Below are positions 32,579 through 43,357 of a stretch of DNA of 64,000 nt, one piece after another (position 1 is the stretch's first letter; every line of letters starts with the position of its first letter). The stretch is taken from NCBI GenBank assembly GCA_029961685.1, contig JARWKL010000007.1:8517406-8581405 (forward strand). The letters run 5' to 3'. This DNA comes from Aristolochia californica. Taxonomy: Eukaryota > Streptophyta > Magnoliopsida > Piperales > Aristolochiaceae. The notes beneath the pieces were generated by a model that saw nothing but the letters and a program-made list of their open reading frames with translations, did no database searches and had not been told where the DNA came from. A program made the position numbers and the translations under genes.

Positions 32579-34287
32579 CGCGAGCGACTCGAGCTTGGCT
32601 CGATTCTATTCGGTATCCCTGGATTTCGAGCCGAGCTCGACAAAAACAGAGGCGAAGGTGAGGGGAGGAAGAAATCTAACGGAAGGCTACAGAGGCGACC
32701 GATGAGCAGCTGTCGACGGCGACAACAGTGGACGGGAGGGGCTAGGCGGTGACGAGGGGAGGAAGAATCCCCCCCCCCCCTCCTTTGCCCCTGCGCGAAG
32801 ATGATTTCGCACGTGAAAGATCATAAAGTGAAAAAAAAATATTTAAACTCTCCTTCTTCATAGCTCTTGAAGAAATTGAAAATACATTTTAGTAGAAATA
32901 AGTTTATAGGGACTATTAGTGTCTCATGCTTTTTTTAAACATTTTTCTAATTGAAAATTCTTATTAAAAAATCATATAATTTTCTAAGTACGATTTTCTT
33001 GCCAAGATGGGTTAGAAAACCGTATAGAAAATTTTTGAAGAAGTATTTGACAGTTGATGTTGTAATACTTTTAGCATGAGGCAATTTTCATTGCAATTTT
33101 GTGTTTGACATTTTATTTGATTAAAAATTTATCAATAAGTATAGTAATATATTAGATTGATTATTAATTTTTATTTATTTCCCTAGAAGAGGCAATAAGA
33201 GGTCCATTTAACTTTTCTAAGAAAATTTTAAAATATTTCTTGTAATTTTCTAATAAGTCACTAATATTAATAGGTTTTTTTGGAAATATGTATCATAGGA
33301 ATGACAGCGCCTAGCCAATAAAACCCAACAGACCGATCTGTTAGGTGTGGAAAGCTACTGCCTACAAGAATGGACAAAACCACTCTGACACCCACCCCGC
33401 CCATTCTTGACCGCCTCTCACGGGATTCGAATGCGGGACGTGGCATGCCCAGCTCTGATACCATGACAGCGCCTAGCCAATACAACCCAATAGACCGATC
33501 TGTTAGGTGCGGAAAGTTACCGCCTACAAGAGTGGACGGAACCACTCTGACAAGGAAAAGCATTTCTATTTTTTCCTAGAATATAAATTTTCAACCAAGG
33601 GCATTAAGGAGGCCATAGTAAATTTATGGCCAGATTCAAAAATTACAAAACAAATTAAACAATATATGGAGTAAAAAAGATTAATATTGGTGCGTTTTAA
33701 TCCATTATTGAAATTCAATCCCAAACCTCCCCTATCATTCTGTTTTTAAAACGTATGCATAATTTTATATATAATTAATTTGACAGATATTTTATATAGA
33801 GTATTAAATGTAGGTTAAGGTCGAACTCAGTTAAAATTATTAGCCTCGAGTTCGATTACAATTTTAGGTTCGAGGCTAGGTCGACTCGAATTCGAGTTCG
33901 AAATATTTAAATCAAGCTCGGCTTGAACAAGGTTCAGACTTAGCTGGATCTGATGCCACCCTTATGCCAAATTTTAAGTAGAGGTCATTCCCAATTTTAT
34001 GTAAAATGTATTCATAATTTTATATACAATTTATTTGACATGTATTTTTTGAAAAGTTTTAAATGTATGTTGGAGCACGAACTCGAGACATGTATTTTTT
34101 GAAAAATTTTAAATGAATGTTGAAGCTCGAGCTTAGCTCAAACTCGGTTAAAATTATTAGGCTCAAGCTCGATAACAATTTTAGGCTCGAGCCTAGGCTC
34201 GGATCAAGCTCGAGTTCGAAATATTTAAATCAAACTCGGCTTGAATATAGGCAGGTTCGGGCTCGGCTCAGCTCGATGCCACCCCTA
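32504..34287 (+). mobile_element. X2, hAT-like element (1784 bp) containing TRIM-2
   Basis: Same ends as X1 (TAGGGGTGGCTTCGAAC ... GATGCCACCCCTA). The 8 bp flanks GTCGTAGC (32496-32503) and ATCGTAGC (34288-34295) match at 7 of 8. The interior is collinear with one copy of the X1 AT-rich block. It has no transposase. Without TRIM-2 and one target copy it is about 1.53 kb. Confidence 0.85.
33302..33552 (-). mobile_element. TRIM-2, miniature LTR retrotransposon (251 bp)
   Basis: Two 89 bp LTRs, 33302-33390 and 33464-33552, differ at 8 positions by eye and run TGACAG...CTGACA on plus (TGTCAG...CTGTCA on minus). The minus strand has primer site TGGTATCAGAGC (33452-33463) directly inside the right LTR and a purine-rich GGGCGGGGTGGG (33391-33402) before the left one. 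A perfect 5 bp target duplication AGGAA flanks it (33297-33301 and 33553-33557). The 73 bp interior has no coding capacity. It lies inside X2, and sister X1 has the unoccupied site. Confidence 0.93.
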
Positions 34288-34297
34288 ATCGTAGCTT

Positions 34298-34749
34298 CAG
34301 GTTACACAAATGTTTCAGAGGTCATTTGATGCTGAGATAAATTCTCTCTTTTTCTCTCAAGACTCTCTCCTTTTTTTTTTCTTCATGTAAACTCTAATAC
34401 CACTGATATAAAATCAAAGAGAAGAAAATAAATGAAGCTACTAAAGACGAGACAAGGAAGAGAAATAAATTTTTTTATACCTTTCATTAATCAATAACCT
34501 TTATATAAGCAATAGACCAACCAAAAATAGTAAAAGATCGTTAACTTCTAACCACTCATTTAACCCTCTTCTTTGACCACTACAACTACATAGATCTAAA
34601 AACTAACTAGCTCAAAATAGATCCCAACCTGCAACTTCATTAAACTAGGACTACTAACAAATTTCAACAATGTAAGCGTAGATTTGCTTGAGGGTTCAAA
34701 AATTGGTGACACAGTGTCGTAGCTTCGGTACGTAGCTTCGGTATGGTAT
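34298..34749 (-). mobile_element. Copia-2 leader-PBS-LTR-flank unit D
   Basis: Short gag start and leader (34298-34403), a degenerate primer site (GTGGTATTAGAG on minus), a complete 266 bp LTR (34404-34669), then host-like flank TGTAAGCGTAGATTTGCTTG up to GTGTCGTAGCTTCGG. Confidence 0.85.
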
Positions 34750-34750
34750 A

Positions 34751-35120
34751 CAAGTTGCACAAACGTTTCGGAGGCCATTTGATGTTGAGATATATTCTCT
34801 CTTTTTCTCTCAAGACTCTCTCTCCTATTTTTTCTTCATGTAAGCTCTGATAGTACTGATATAAAATCAGAGAGAAGAAGTTAAATGAAGCTACTAAAGA
34901 TAAGACAAAGAAGAGAAATAAACTTTGTTATACCTTATCATTAATCAATAACGTGTATATACGCAATATACCAACCAAAAATAGTAAAAGATCGTTAACT
35001 TCTAACGACTCCTCTAATCCTCTTCTTTGACCACTACAACTCCATAGATCTGAAAACTAACTAGCTAAAAATAGATCTCAACATGCAAACTCCACTAGAC
35101 TAGGACTACTAGCAGATTTC
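34751..35120 (-). mobile_element. Copia-2 leader-PBS-LTR unit E
   Basis: Leader at 34751-34856, primer site remnant, and LTR from 34857 (TGATATAAAATCAGAGAG) to about 35120, where the usual end TTTCAACA is replaced by TTTCGAATTAGAC. Confidence 0.8.
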
Positions 35121-35604
35121 GAATTAGACTAAGATTAATAAACAGATTTCTTCAACTATATAAGCACGGTGTTGTAGGTTTGGCAATGACCGCCTACGTG
35201 ATTGAGGGATAGAGTTAAATCCATGAACAAGCACGTAAGCGTGTATTTGATCGAGGGTCCGGAAACCGGTGATGCGGTGCCGTACCTTCGGCAATGACCG
35301 CCGAAGTGATTTTCTGATCATGTCATATTGCGTTCACACTTTAGTGGACCGCGTCAACCCAAGCTTCTTCGCGTTATATTAAGTCAATTAGGGGCCTTTT
35401 TCTATTTTCAAATACAAGCTCAAAGTTTTAGTATTTGAAAAAAAGTACTAAGTTTGAAATTTTCTTAGCAGACGCATAGGCACATAAAGGCGCTTCGTCT
35501 TCTCTGAAAAGAAATAGCAGAAATTGCAAAAGAACTCAAATTTCCATTTAACTTTCCTTCAGCTGGAGGCTAACGTGAGTGATTCCGTGGATGAATTCGT
35601 GCCC
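35121..35604. other. Host flank of the Copia-2 cluster and P450 3' region
   Basis: 35205-35240 (GTTAAATCCATGAACAAGCA in context) repeats the sequence around the PPR pseudogene start at 23680-23710. It continues as GTAAGCGTGTATTTGATCGA, the fuller version of the flank seen after LTR units C and D. The rest is the presumed 3' UTR of the P450 gene. Confidence 0.6.
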
Positions 35605-37650
35605 TCACGAACGTCTTGACACAGTGAGCCTCAATCCATGGGCCATGGACAAAATGGTCATCATCCTGTAAGTGACCGGATGTCCAGGAACAAGTGTGAA
35701 GACGTAGAATCTGCAGAGGACGGCGAGTGTCATCTTCATCTGCAGATACGCCGAGTCTTTTCCAAGGCATATCCTAGGTCCCGCCTGCAGAAAACCAAAA
35801 CGATTCGGTAAGCTCATCGCTCATATTTCTGTATGGAAATGAAATTTTTTTAGTTCGAATTTGATGTTCGCTTCTTCTACCTGAAATGCAGTGAATTTGA
35901 AAGGAGTGACACTTTGCAGAACCCCATCTTTGAACCATCTATCAGGATTGAAGGAGACCGCGTCTGGTCCCCAAATGTACTCCATTCTACCCATAGAGTA
36001 GGGTACGTATGTCATCATGTTTCCTGCTTTCAACTGAGTTCCATCTGGTAAAACGTCATCCTCTAGTATGCCCTTGGGATCCTGTGGATAGTTCCGTTCA
36101 TTAGCATTGGTCAGAGTAGATACTAAAGGGTGTCAGCATCTCCAGAGCGATCCCTACCTGGGGCACCGCCGGGTATAGCCGGAGTGTCTCGTTGACTGCT
36201 GCGTGAAGGTAAGGCAACCTCCCCAGCGAATCGTAGGTCAAGAGCTCCGCGAACTGCGACATTCTCCTGCGGAAATTTTCGGGTTTTTCTGTCTCATATG
36301 GAACCAAAATGATCTTCTTTTCCATGGCTTGATTTTCCTCGAACGATCTGAGCTCCCTGTAGAGCCGCTCTGCTACCTCTGGATGGGTGATGAGCATGTA
36401 GATAAACCAGGACAGAGTCGTCGCTGTGGTGTCTCTGCCGGCGATGACAAAGTTGAGGACGACGTCTCTGAGGCTTTTATCGTTCAAATTGCTTTCTGGG
36501 TTCTCGCCCAACTCGATGAATCTTGACAGTATGTCATGTTTTACCTGCATCCAGCATTAATGGTCAAAATCGGAGAACAAAAAGAAATAAATTATTCGAA
36601 TCGTCTGGAGACCGAGCAAGTGTTTGTTACTTTCTCCCTCTTTCTCGTTCGCGCTTCTTCGATCTCTGCTTTCCTTCTCTGAATCATGGAGTAAGTGAAC
36701 TCGTCGACGATCTTAATGCTCTCGTTAAGCAGAGCTTCGGATCCTATTCTGAGAAACCTCTTTATTCTCCACAATGGGTCGATGAATCTGAGGGTGACGA
36801 TGGCGTTGGTAGCGTCGAATGCTCGGGCGAAGTCATTCTCCGGTAGCTCCGGAGACAGAGTTCCGATCTCCACACCGAAGCCCACTTTGCAAATGGAGTC
36901 CAATGTCATTCGCATCAACAGATCCTGCGTTATGGGGGGAAAAAATCGAAATTTCTCTGACTTCTCTACGGACAATGAATGACAATGCGCGAATAGAATT
37001 AATCTGATCGTCTCATACCTGCATGTCTATTGGCTGATGATGCGCAGAGGCCTGGCACAAGATATCTGACAGTTTCATGGCGAATTCTCTGAAAACAATT
37101 GTACTGAACTCCCTCAAATTCTTGGAAGCAAACTCCAAACTTGCAGTCTTCCTCTGCTTCCTCCACATCTCCCCGTCTGCATTGAAGATACCATCTCCAA
37201 GCAGCACCTTCATGAAGGAATGATACATCGCCCCCTTCCATTAACCACCAAGAAATCAGAAAAAAAGCATCAGGAAATAGCGTAACGGATAAGAATTTTT
37301 TGCAAGTAATCGTGAGGAATCACCTTGGGGAAATTGCTGAAGTTACTCTTGAGGATATGCTCAACGTTTGCTGGATCTGCCGTATAACTGGTAGCCATGA
37401 ATGGCATTCCAACTGTTATGGTTCTCGTCTTGGACAAGTAGTCGACGAGCCAGTCATGCATCCTATGGTAGTTGGTCAGCTGCTCGACTGCTGCACCGAC
37501 GATGGGCCATGTCTTGGGGCCATTGTTCTTCCTCTGCTTCCATCTGTGGATCAAAACCCAGGAAACGAACACTGAGCAGGCAAAGGCCATTGCCATGTTC
37601 CCTGCAGCTGCAGTTACTGAGAAGGAAGAGATAAGGGTCTTGCCTTCCAT
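35605..37650 (-). CDS. CYP704B: CYP704B-type cytochrome P450, 6 exons, 534 aa
   Basis: Minus-strand exons 37650-37324, 37234-37019, 36924-36631, 36544-36158, 36081-35881 and 35784-35605 are all in phase 0 and total 1605 nt without an internal stop. An N-terminal hydrophobic anchor (AMAFACSVFVSWVLIH) precedes KTWPIVGAAVEQL. The I-helix oxygen-binding motif AGRDTT is at 314-319, the ExxR pair E398/R401 in NETLRLYP, FNPDRW follows, and heme loop FQAGPRICLG has Cys481. Stretches such as RMTLDSICKVGFGVEIGTL, VTYVPYSMGRMEYIWG-like and YRMMTILSMAHGLRLTVSRR are characteristic of CYP704B. In Arabidopsis CYP704B1 is an ER omega-hydroxylase of long-chain fatty acids for sporopollenin of the pollen wall; the same role is inferred here. 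ATG at 37650 chosen because the upstream frame has no ATG. Intact. Confidence 0.93.
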
Positions 37651-37761
37651 GACCAGGATGAACACAGGGGACTTGCCCAATCACTTGATCTCTGTTTATG
37701 CAAAGAGAAACGATCTGGGCGCTTGAGTGAATGTCACCTCTTCTGTGTCACAGACCTAACT

Positions 37762-37771
37762 CCTTTATATA
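37762..37771 (-). promoter_or_regulatory. TATA box of the CYP704B-type gene
   Basis: On the minus strand TATATAAAGG lies about 112 bp upstream of the start codon. Confidence 0.65.
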
Positions 37772-38070
37772 CCAGAAATTGATGAAGAGTTTAACGTATG
37801 CATGTAAAGCTGGAAGACCAACTAATTGCAAATTTCTTCAACGATCTTGGTGTGGGTTTGTGTCATGCATCTCACATTTGGTAGCTTTGCATTGCATTGG
37901 TCCAAGACCAATTAAGGCATTAGGAATTTTGATTTTTAACCAAAGTGTTCAGCATTGCAAAATTCTATGTGTGACAGATTGATAATAAAAAACTTTAAAA
38001 TCCCATAATTAATTGTCATGAGTATCTTATCATAAATCGTAAACCCTAAACCCTAAACTGCCAAATAACA
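37772..38070. other. P450 upstream region with telomere-like motif
   Basis: No gene. AAACCCTAAACCCTAAAC at 38041-38058 is a telomere-repeat-type (telo-box) motif just before Copia-3. Confidence 0.55.
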
Positions 38071-38464
38071 CTATTGGAAGATGGGCTCAAACCCACGAGC
38101 TCAAGACAAGAAGCCCACACGTCAAATGAGTGGCATATGTGTAAAATATAGTATTTTCCATAAGATGGCATAGAAGTGTAAATATGTGTTCCTTTTATGT
38201 CTTTTGTTTTATCAAGTTGTAGCCCTAAGGGCATTGTAAAACTATAAATAAAGGCATTAGCTAAGAGGTAGGGCATTGAAGCACTCTCCTCTCTTTCCAC
38301 AAATTCGTCCAGCCATCATTTTTTTTTTTTACGCAACCCTCTTCTCCCTTATTCCAAACTCTCTCCTTCCGCGTTCTTCTTCTTCTCTTCTCCTTCTTTC
38401 TTCTTCTTCTTCTTATTCTTTCTTGTTGATCTAAAGTTCCTTTCATGAAATCCTAAATTCTACA
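38071..38464 (+). repeat. Copia-3 5' LTR (394 bp)
   Basis: Includes a TATAAATA-type box near 38243 and a CTTCTT-rich tract (38376-38425); ends ATTCTACA before the PBS. Confidence 0.93.
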
Positions 38465-39369
38465 TGGTATCAGAGCAAGGAGTTTAGGATCTCTCTTCAT
38501 GGAGTTATTATGAAATCTGTTCAAGAAGTTGTAAAAAGAGTTCAGTCATGAAGAGATAAGTTCATGCTCTTCTTATTTACGTTTTTTTTTTGTTTCCTTT
38601 TCTTATTTACATACTCCTTTTTACTGTTTTTATTTACTTCTTGAATTTTGAGTCACATCAAGTCAAGATAAATCTTTATATGTTGTAAAGATTTATTTCT
38701 ATGACTAAATTGATGTTATAATCTTGACTCCTTGTAAACAATTACAAGAGTGATCAAGATCATTTGTTGTTTGCATCTTATTAAGATTGATGCGTGAAAT
38801 TCAATTACCTTTATGTAATTTAGATTCATCTTATTTGAGGTAGAATTCCAGCACATGTTGATGTATCTTCTCCTACTTAAGGTTGCTCATGGGTTTGTGT
38901 TATGTTATTGGATGCCCATTATAAGTTTGATGAAATTCCAGCAATCATTTACCCTTTGTAGTTCCCTTTTTTTTTAACTTCAACAATTGAATTTTTGTTT
39001 ACGTTGAAGTCTCCCATAAGCTGAAGATAAATCTCTTCCAAGTGTCTTAGTTTGCTGTTAAATCTTCTCTAAATTTTTTGTTTATTGCTCGTTTGTGTTG
39101 GAGTTTGGATTAAGGCCTAATCGGTTGCATATACTTTCTTCTCTTTGTTCTTATGAATACAAGAGAAGTTGAGTGATGGCTGGATGTTATTATCACTTTC
39201 TAAAGGCACAAATTTGTTGATAATTTGGTGCTTGCTCTCATGAAAGAAATTGATTCTTGTTCTCTTTTGTTGGTGACTGATTTGGACTACGGGTTCTTCA
39301 AATTACATTGAGTAATTGTTCTTTGAAGAAGGTATTTTCCCTTGACCTCCATATTTTACTTGCCTCATC

Positions 39370-39900
39370 ATGGAGATTGGATACAACAGTAATAAGAGTG
39401 ATATACTTCGTATTACTATAATTCCACTTAGAGGTCTCTCCAATTACATGAGTTGGTCACAATCGGTTCGGAGGGTTCTTATTACTCGTGACCTCTTAAG
39501 CCACGTTGTTAACTTTCCTCCTCCAATTGATGAAGAAGATGCATCCTACCATAAGTGGGTTAAGGATGATAACATGGTGATAAGTTGGCTCATTAATAGT
39601 ATGGAAGAGTAGGTGGCCAACAATGTGGTCCACTTGGAAACCACCAAGAACATATGGGACACTTGTGCCAAGCTTTACTCAAGCACAGCTAACCCAGTCT
39701 CGGTTAACATTGAGAAAAATGAAGATAAAGCTGAATCATCATCCGAAAATGTGACTCTTACGGCTGAGGACTATGCTGCATTTCAGAAAATGAAGTCCTT
39801 CATGGAATCATCTATTCCTTCATCATCTACTGCTGCCACTACTATTGCCTCAAGTATGCTCTCTTCCTCTTCTTCCTCTTCCTCTTGGATCATCGACTCC
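39370..39900 (+). pseudogene. Copia-3 gag remnant, C-terminal half missing
   Basis: The gag N-terminal domain reads ITIIPLRGLSNYMSWSQSVR and VISWLINSMEE, then a TAG at 39610, then HLETTKNIWDTCAKLYSS. The second half of gag and the CCHC knuckle are absent; the frame passes through an acidic spacer and a Ser run straight to the protease. An internal deletion near 39690-39710 is likely. Confidence 0.82.
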
Positions 39901-42900
39901 GGGGCCTCCGAACATCTATCAGGTAACAAACACTTGTTGCAGTCCTTATCTCCTTGTTATCATCATAAATTCGTTACTATTGCTGATGGTACCCAAACCA
40001 AGGTCCTTGGCAAAGGTTCCTCCTCTCTTACTTCATCTATTCCCCTTCAAGATGTTTTGTTTGTTCCTCAATTTCCTTTAAATTTGCTCTCGGTTAGTTA
40101 ATTGACCAAACAATTAAATTGCTCTATCACCTTCTCACCGTCTTCTTGTGTCTTTCAGGATCTCACTACGAATCGGGTGATTGGTGGCGGCCATGAAAAG
40201 GGGGGTTTGTACTACTTCATTCTTCCACCATTAGTTGTATTATCGTCCACCACATCTGAGGCCCAACTTTGGCACAACCGACTTGGTCATCCGTCTACCC
40301 CTTCACTTCGTTCTTTGGTTCCATCTTTAAGAGGACTTTCTAATTTCAGTTGTGAGGTTTGTCAATTAAGTAAACATGTCAGGAGTACATATTTTCCTCG
40401 TCTTACAACTACAAGTACTACTCCGTTTGAGCTAATACATTCTAATGTATGGGGTCCTTTATGTGTCTCAAATATTTCCCAAGTTAAATATTTTGTCATT
40501 TTTGTTGATGATTTTACTAGAGTGACTTGGTTATATCTATTTAAAGAGCGTTCCAAAATTCTTCCTTTGTTTAAAAATTTTCATGTTATCGTCTTGACAC
40601 AATTTGGGAAGAAAATTCAAACCCTTAGATCTGATAATGCTAAGGAATACATGTCTCATGACTTCAAATCATTTTGTGAGAGTAATGGGTTTATTCATCA
40701 AACATCATGTGCCTATACTCCTCAACAAAATGGTGTTGCTGAAAGAAAGAGTCGTCATCTTCTTGAAGTTACTCGGGGCCTCCTCTACTCCATGATGGTA
40801 CCCTATTTCTATTGGTCTCATGTTATACTTACAGGATGTTTTCTAATTAATGGATTACCTTCATCAAATCTTCATCATAAAACTCCTTACTCTGTGTTAT
40901 TTAATGGTGAAGATATTTTTTCTCTTCCTTTGAAAGTGTTTGGATGTACGTGTTTTGTTCATGTTACATTCCCACATAAAAATAAACTTGATCCTCGGTC
41001 TATGAGGTGCATTTTTTTGGGGTACTCTCGCACCCAAAAAGGTTATGTCTGTTACAATCTTACCCTTCGGAGGATGTTTATCTCTAGGGATGTGACTTTC
41101 TTTGAGGACACCCCCTTCTACTCCTCCCATGATGCTCCTCCAGGATGGACTTGTCCTTCTACTACTCCTTGTCCACTTGTGTCGTTCAATCTTGAAGTGA
41201 AACCATCCCTTGATGCATCGGTCGTACCTTCACCTGTGGAGTTGTCTGATCCACCCGAGGTAAGTCCTTCTCCTCCTATGTATAGGCCTGAATTTGATAC
41301 TCGGCCTATTGTTTTAAGAAAAGAACATCGCTCCTGTACTACTTCACATCCTATCTCAAATTATATGTCTCACCATCGCTTGTCTTCCTAGTGTTTTCAG
41401 TTTCTTGGGTCCCTTTCTTCTACTTCTGTTCCGCAGTCGTATCAGGAGGCTCTGAGCCATCCAGGATGAAAGGCGGCTATGGATGAAGAAATGCACGCCT
41501 TATACAAAAACCAAACCTGGTACTTAACATCACTCCCGAAAGGTAAAAGACCGGTTAGTTGTCGATGGGTTTTTTTGGTGAAACATAATCCGGATGGATC
41601 GGTTGCTCGTCTTAAAGCTCGACTGGTTGCTAAGGGCTATACGCAGTGCTATGGGATAGATTATGAGGAGACATTCTCTCCTGTTGTAAAATTGAATTCG
41701 ATACGCATCATCTTATCTATTGCTGCTAACTCCTCATGGCCTGTCTATCAGTTGGATGTTAAAAATGTTTTTTTAAATGGTGAATCAGTGAGGAAATTTA
41801 TATGGTTCAACCACCTGGTTATGTGGTTGAGGGAGAGTCAGTATGCCGGTTAAAAAAGTCATTATATGGGCATAAGCAGTCCCCTCGGGCCTGGTTTGAT
41901 AAATTTAGTCAAACACTCCTACGGTTTGGTTTTCATCGTTGCTCAGTTGATCATTCCGTATATTATAAATATACGGTCAAAAGGAAAATATTATTGGTCG
42001 TATATATGGATGATATTATCTTAACCAGTGATGATGCTTTGAGCATACAAGAGGTGAAGCAAATGATATGCCAAGAATTCAAGACTAAAGACCTTAGTAT
42101 GCTTAAATATTTTTTGGGTATAGAAGTTCTTCAATCCAAACATGGGATAATATTGTCTCAAAAGAAATATGTCTTAGATCTCCTTGAAGAAATAGGAATG
42201 AAGGGTTGTAGACTAGTTGACACACCTATGGATACAAATGTAAAATTATGTGCCACAAATGAAGAAGATATTGATATTAGCAAATATTAAAGACTCGTGG
42301 GAAAATTGATTTATCTCACGGTAACTAGGCTAGACATATCATATGTTGCAAGTGCGGTGAGTCAATTCATGCACAAACCACAAATTACCCACTGGCAGGC
42401 TTTAGAGAGAATATTACGTTATCTAAAAGGAGCTCCAGGAACAGGATTGTTGTATAAAAAACATGGGCACTTCAACATAGAAGGCTTCTCAGATGCAGAT
42501 TGGGCTGGATCTCCTGATGATAGAAAATCTACATCAGGATATTGTACTTTGGTTGGGGGAAACTTAGTTACATGGAAAAGTAAGAAGCAAAATGTGGTTG
42601 CAAGATCTAGCGCCGAAGCAGAATACAGAGCTATAGCCTATACCGTTAGTGAACTTTTATGGGTCAAGACCCTTCTTACCGAACTAGATTTTTATAAAAA
42701 GGGGTTCATAAATCTGCATTGTGATAATCAAGCAGCCATTCATATCACTTCAAATCCAGTTTTTCATGAAAGAACTAAACATATTGAGGTGGATTGTCAT
42801 TTTATATGGGAGAAGTTTCAAGCAGGAATAATCTCTCTCAAACATGTGTCATCTCAAGAGCAAGTAGTTGATATTCTCACTAAACTCGTTACATCTAAAA

Positions 42901-42959
42901 TCCTATCGTTTATATCTGGCAAGCTGGGTATTTATGATGTTTTTTCTCCTCCAGCTTGA
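39892..42959 (+). pseudogene. Copia-3 pol (protease, integrase, RT, RNase H)
   Basis: Protease IIDSGASEHLSGN is at about 39890; a TAA at 40099 splits protease from pre-integrase LWHNRLGHPS. The integrase core has HSNVWGP (Asn, AAT at 40444, where the first catalytic Asp belongs), RSDNAKEYMS and NGVAERKSRH. RT has [20 protein letters not shown], a frameshift near 41800, KSLYGHKQSPRAWFDKF and YMDDIILTSDD. RNase H has GFSDADWAGSPDDRKSTSGY and HERTKHIEVDCHFIWEKF, ending at 42959. Stops or shifts at about 40099, 41389, 41800 and 42288. Confidence 0.92.
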
Positions 42960-42966
42960 GGGGGAG

Positions 42967-43357
42967 TGTTAGAAGATGGGCTCAAGCCCACGAGCTCAAG
43001 ACAAGAAGCCCACACGTCAAAGGAGTGGCATATGTGTAAAATATGGTATTTTCCATAAAGATGGCATAGAAGTGTAAATATGTGTTCCTTTCATGTTTTT
43101 TGTTTTATCAAGTTGTAGCCCTAAGGGCATTGTAAAACTATAAATAAAGGCATTGGCTAAGAGGTAGGGCATTGAAGCACTCTCCGCTCTTTCCACAAAT
43201 TCATCTAGCCATCATTTTTCTTTTTGACGCAACCCTCTTCTCCCTTAATCCAAACTCTCTCCTTCCACGTTTTTCTTCTTCTCTTCTCCTTCTCTCTTCT
43301 TTTTTTTCTTCTTTCTTGTTGATCTAAAGTTCTTTTCATGAGATCCTAAATTCTACA
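42967..43357 (+). repeat. Copia-3 3' LTR (391 bp)
   Basis: TGTTAGAAGATGGG ... CCTAAATTCTACA, followed by target copy AACAC. Confidence 0.93.

Larger units (their letters stand above)
38071..43357 (+). mobile_element. Copia-3, near-complete Ty1/copia retrotransposon (5287 bp)
   Basis: LTRs 38071-38464 and 42967-43357 are very similar along their length, suggesting a younger insertion than Copia-1 or Copia-4. PBS TGGTATCAGAGC follows at 38465 and a purine tract TTGAGGGGGAG ends at 42966. A perfect 5 bp target duplication AACAC lies at 38066-38070 and 43358-43362. The 5' LTR starts TATTGG where the 3' LTR has TGTTAG. Coding frames are long but broken at five places. Confidence 0.95.
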
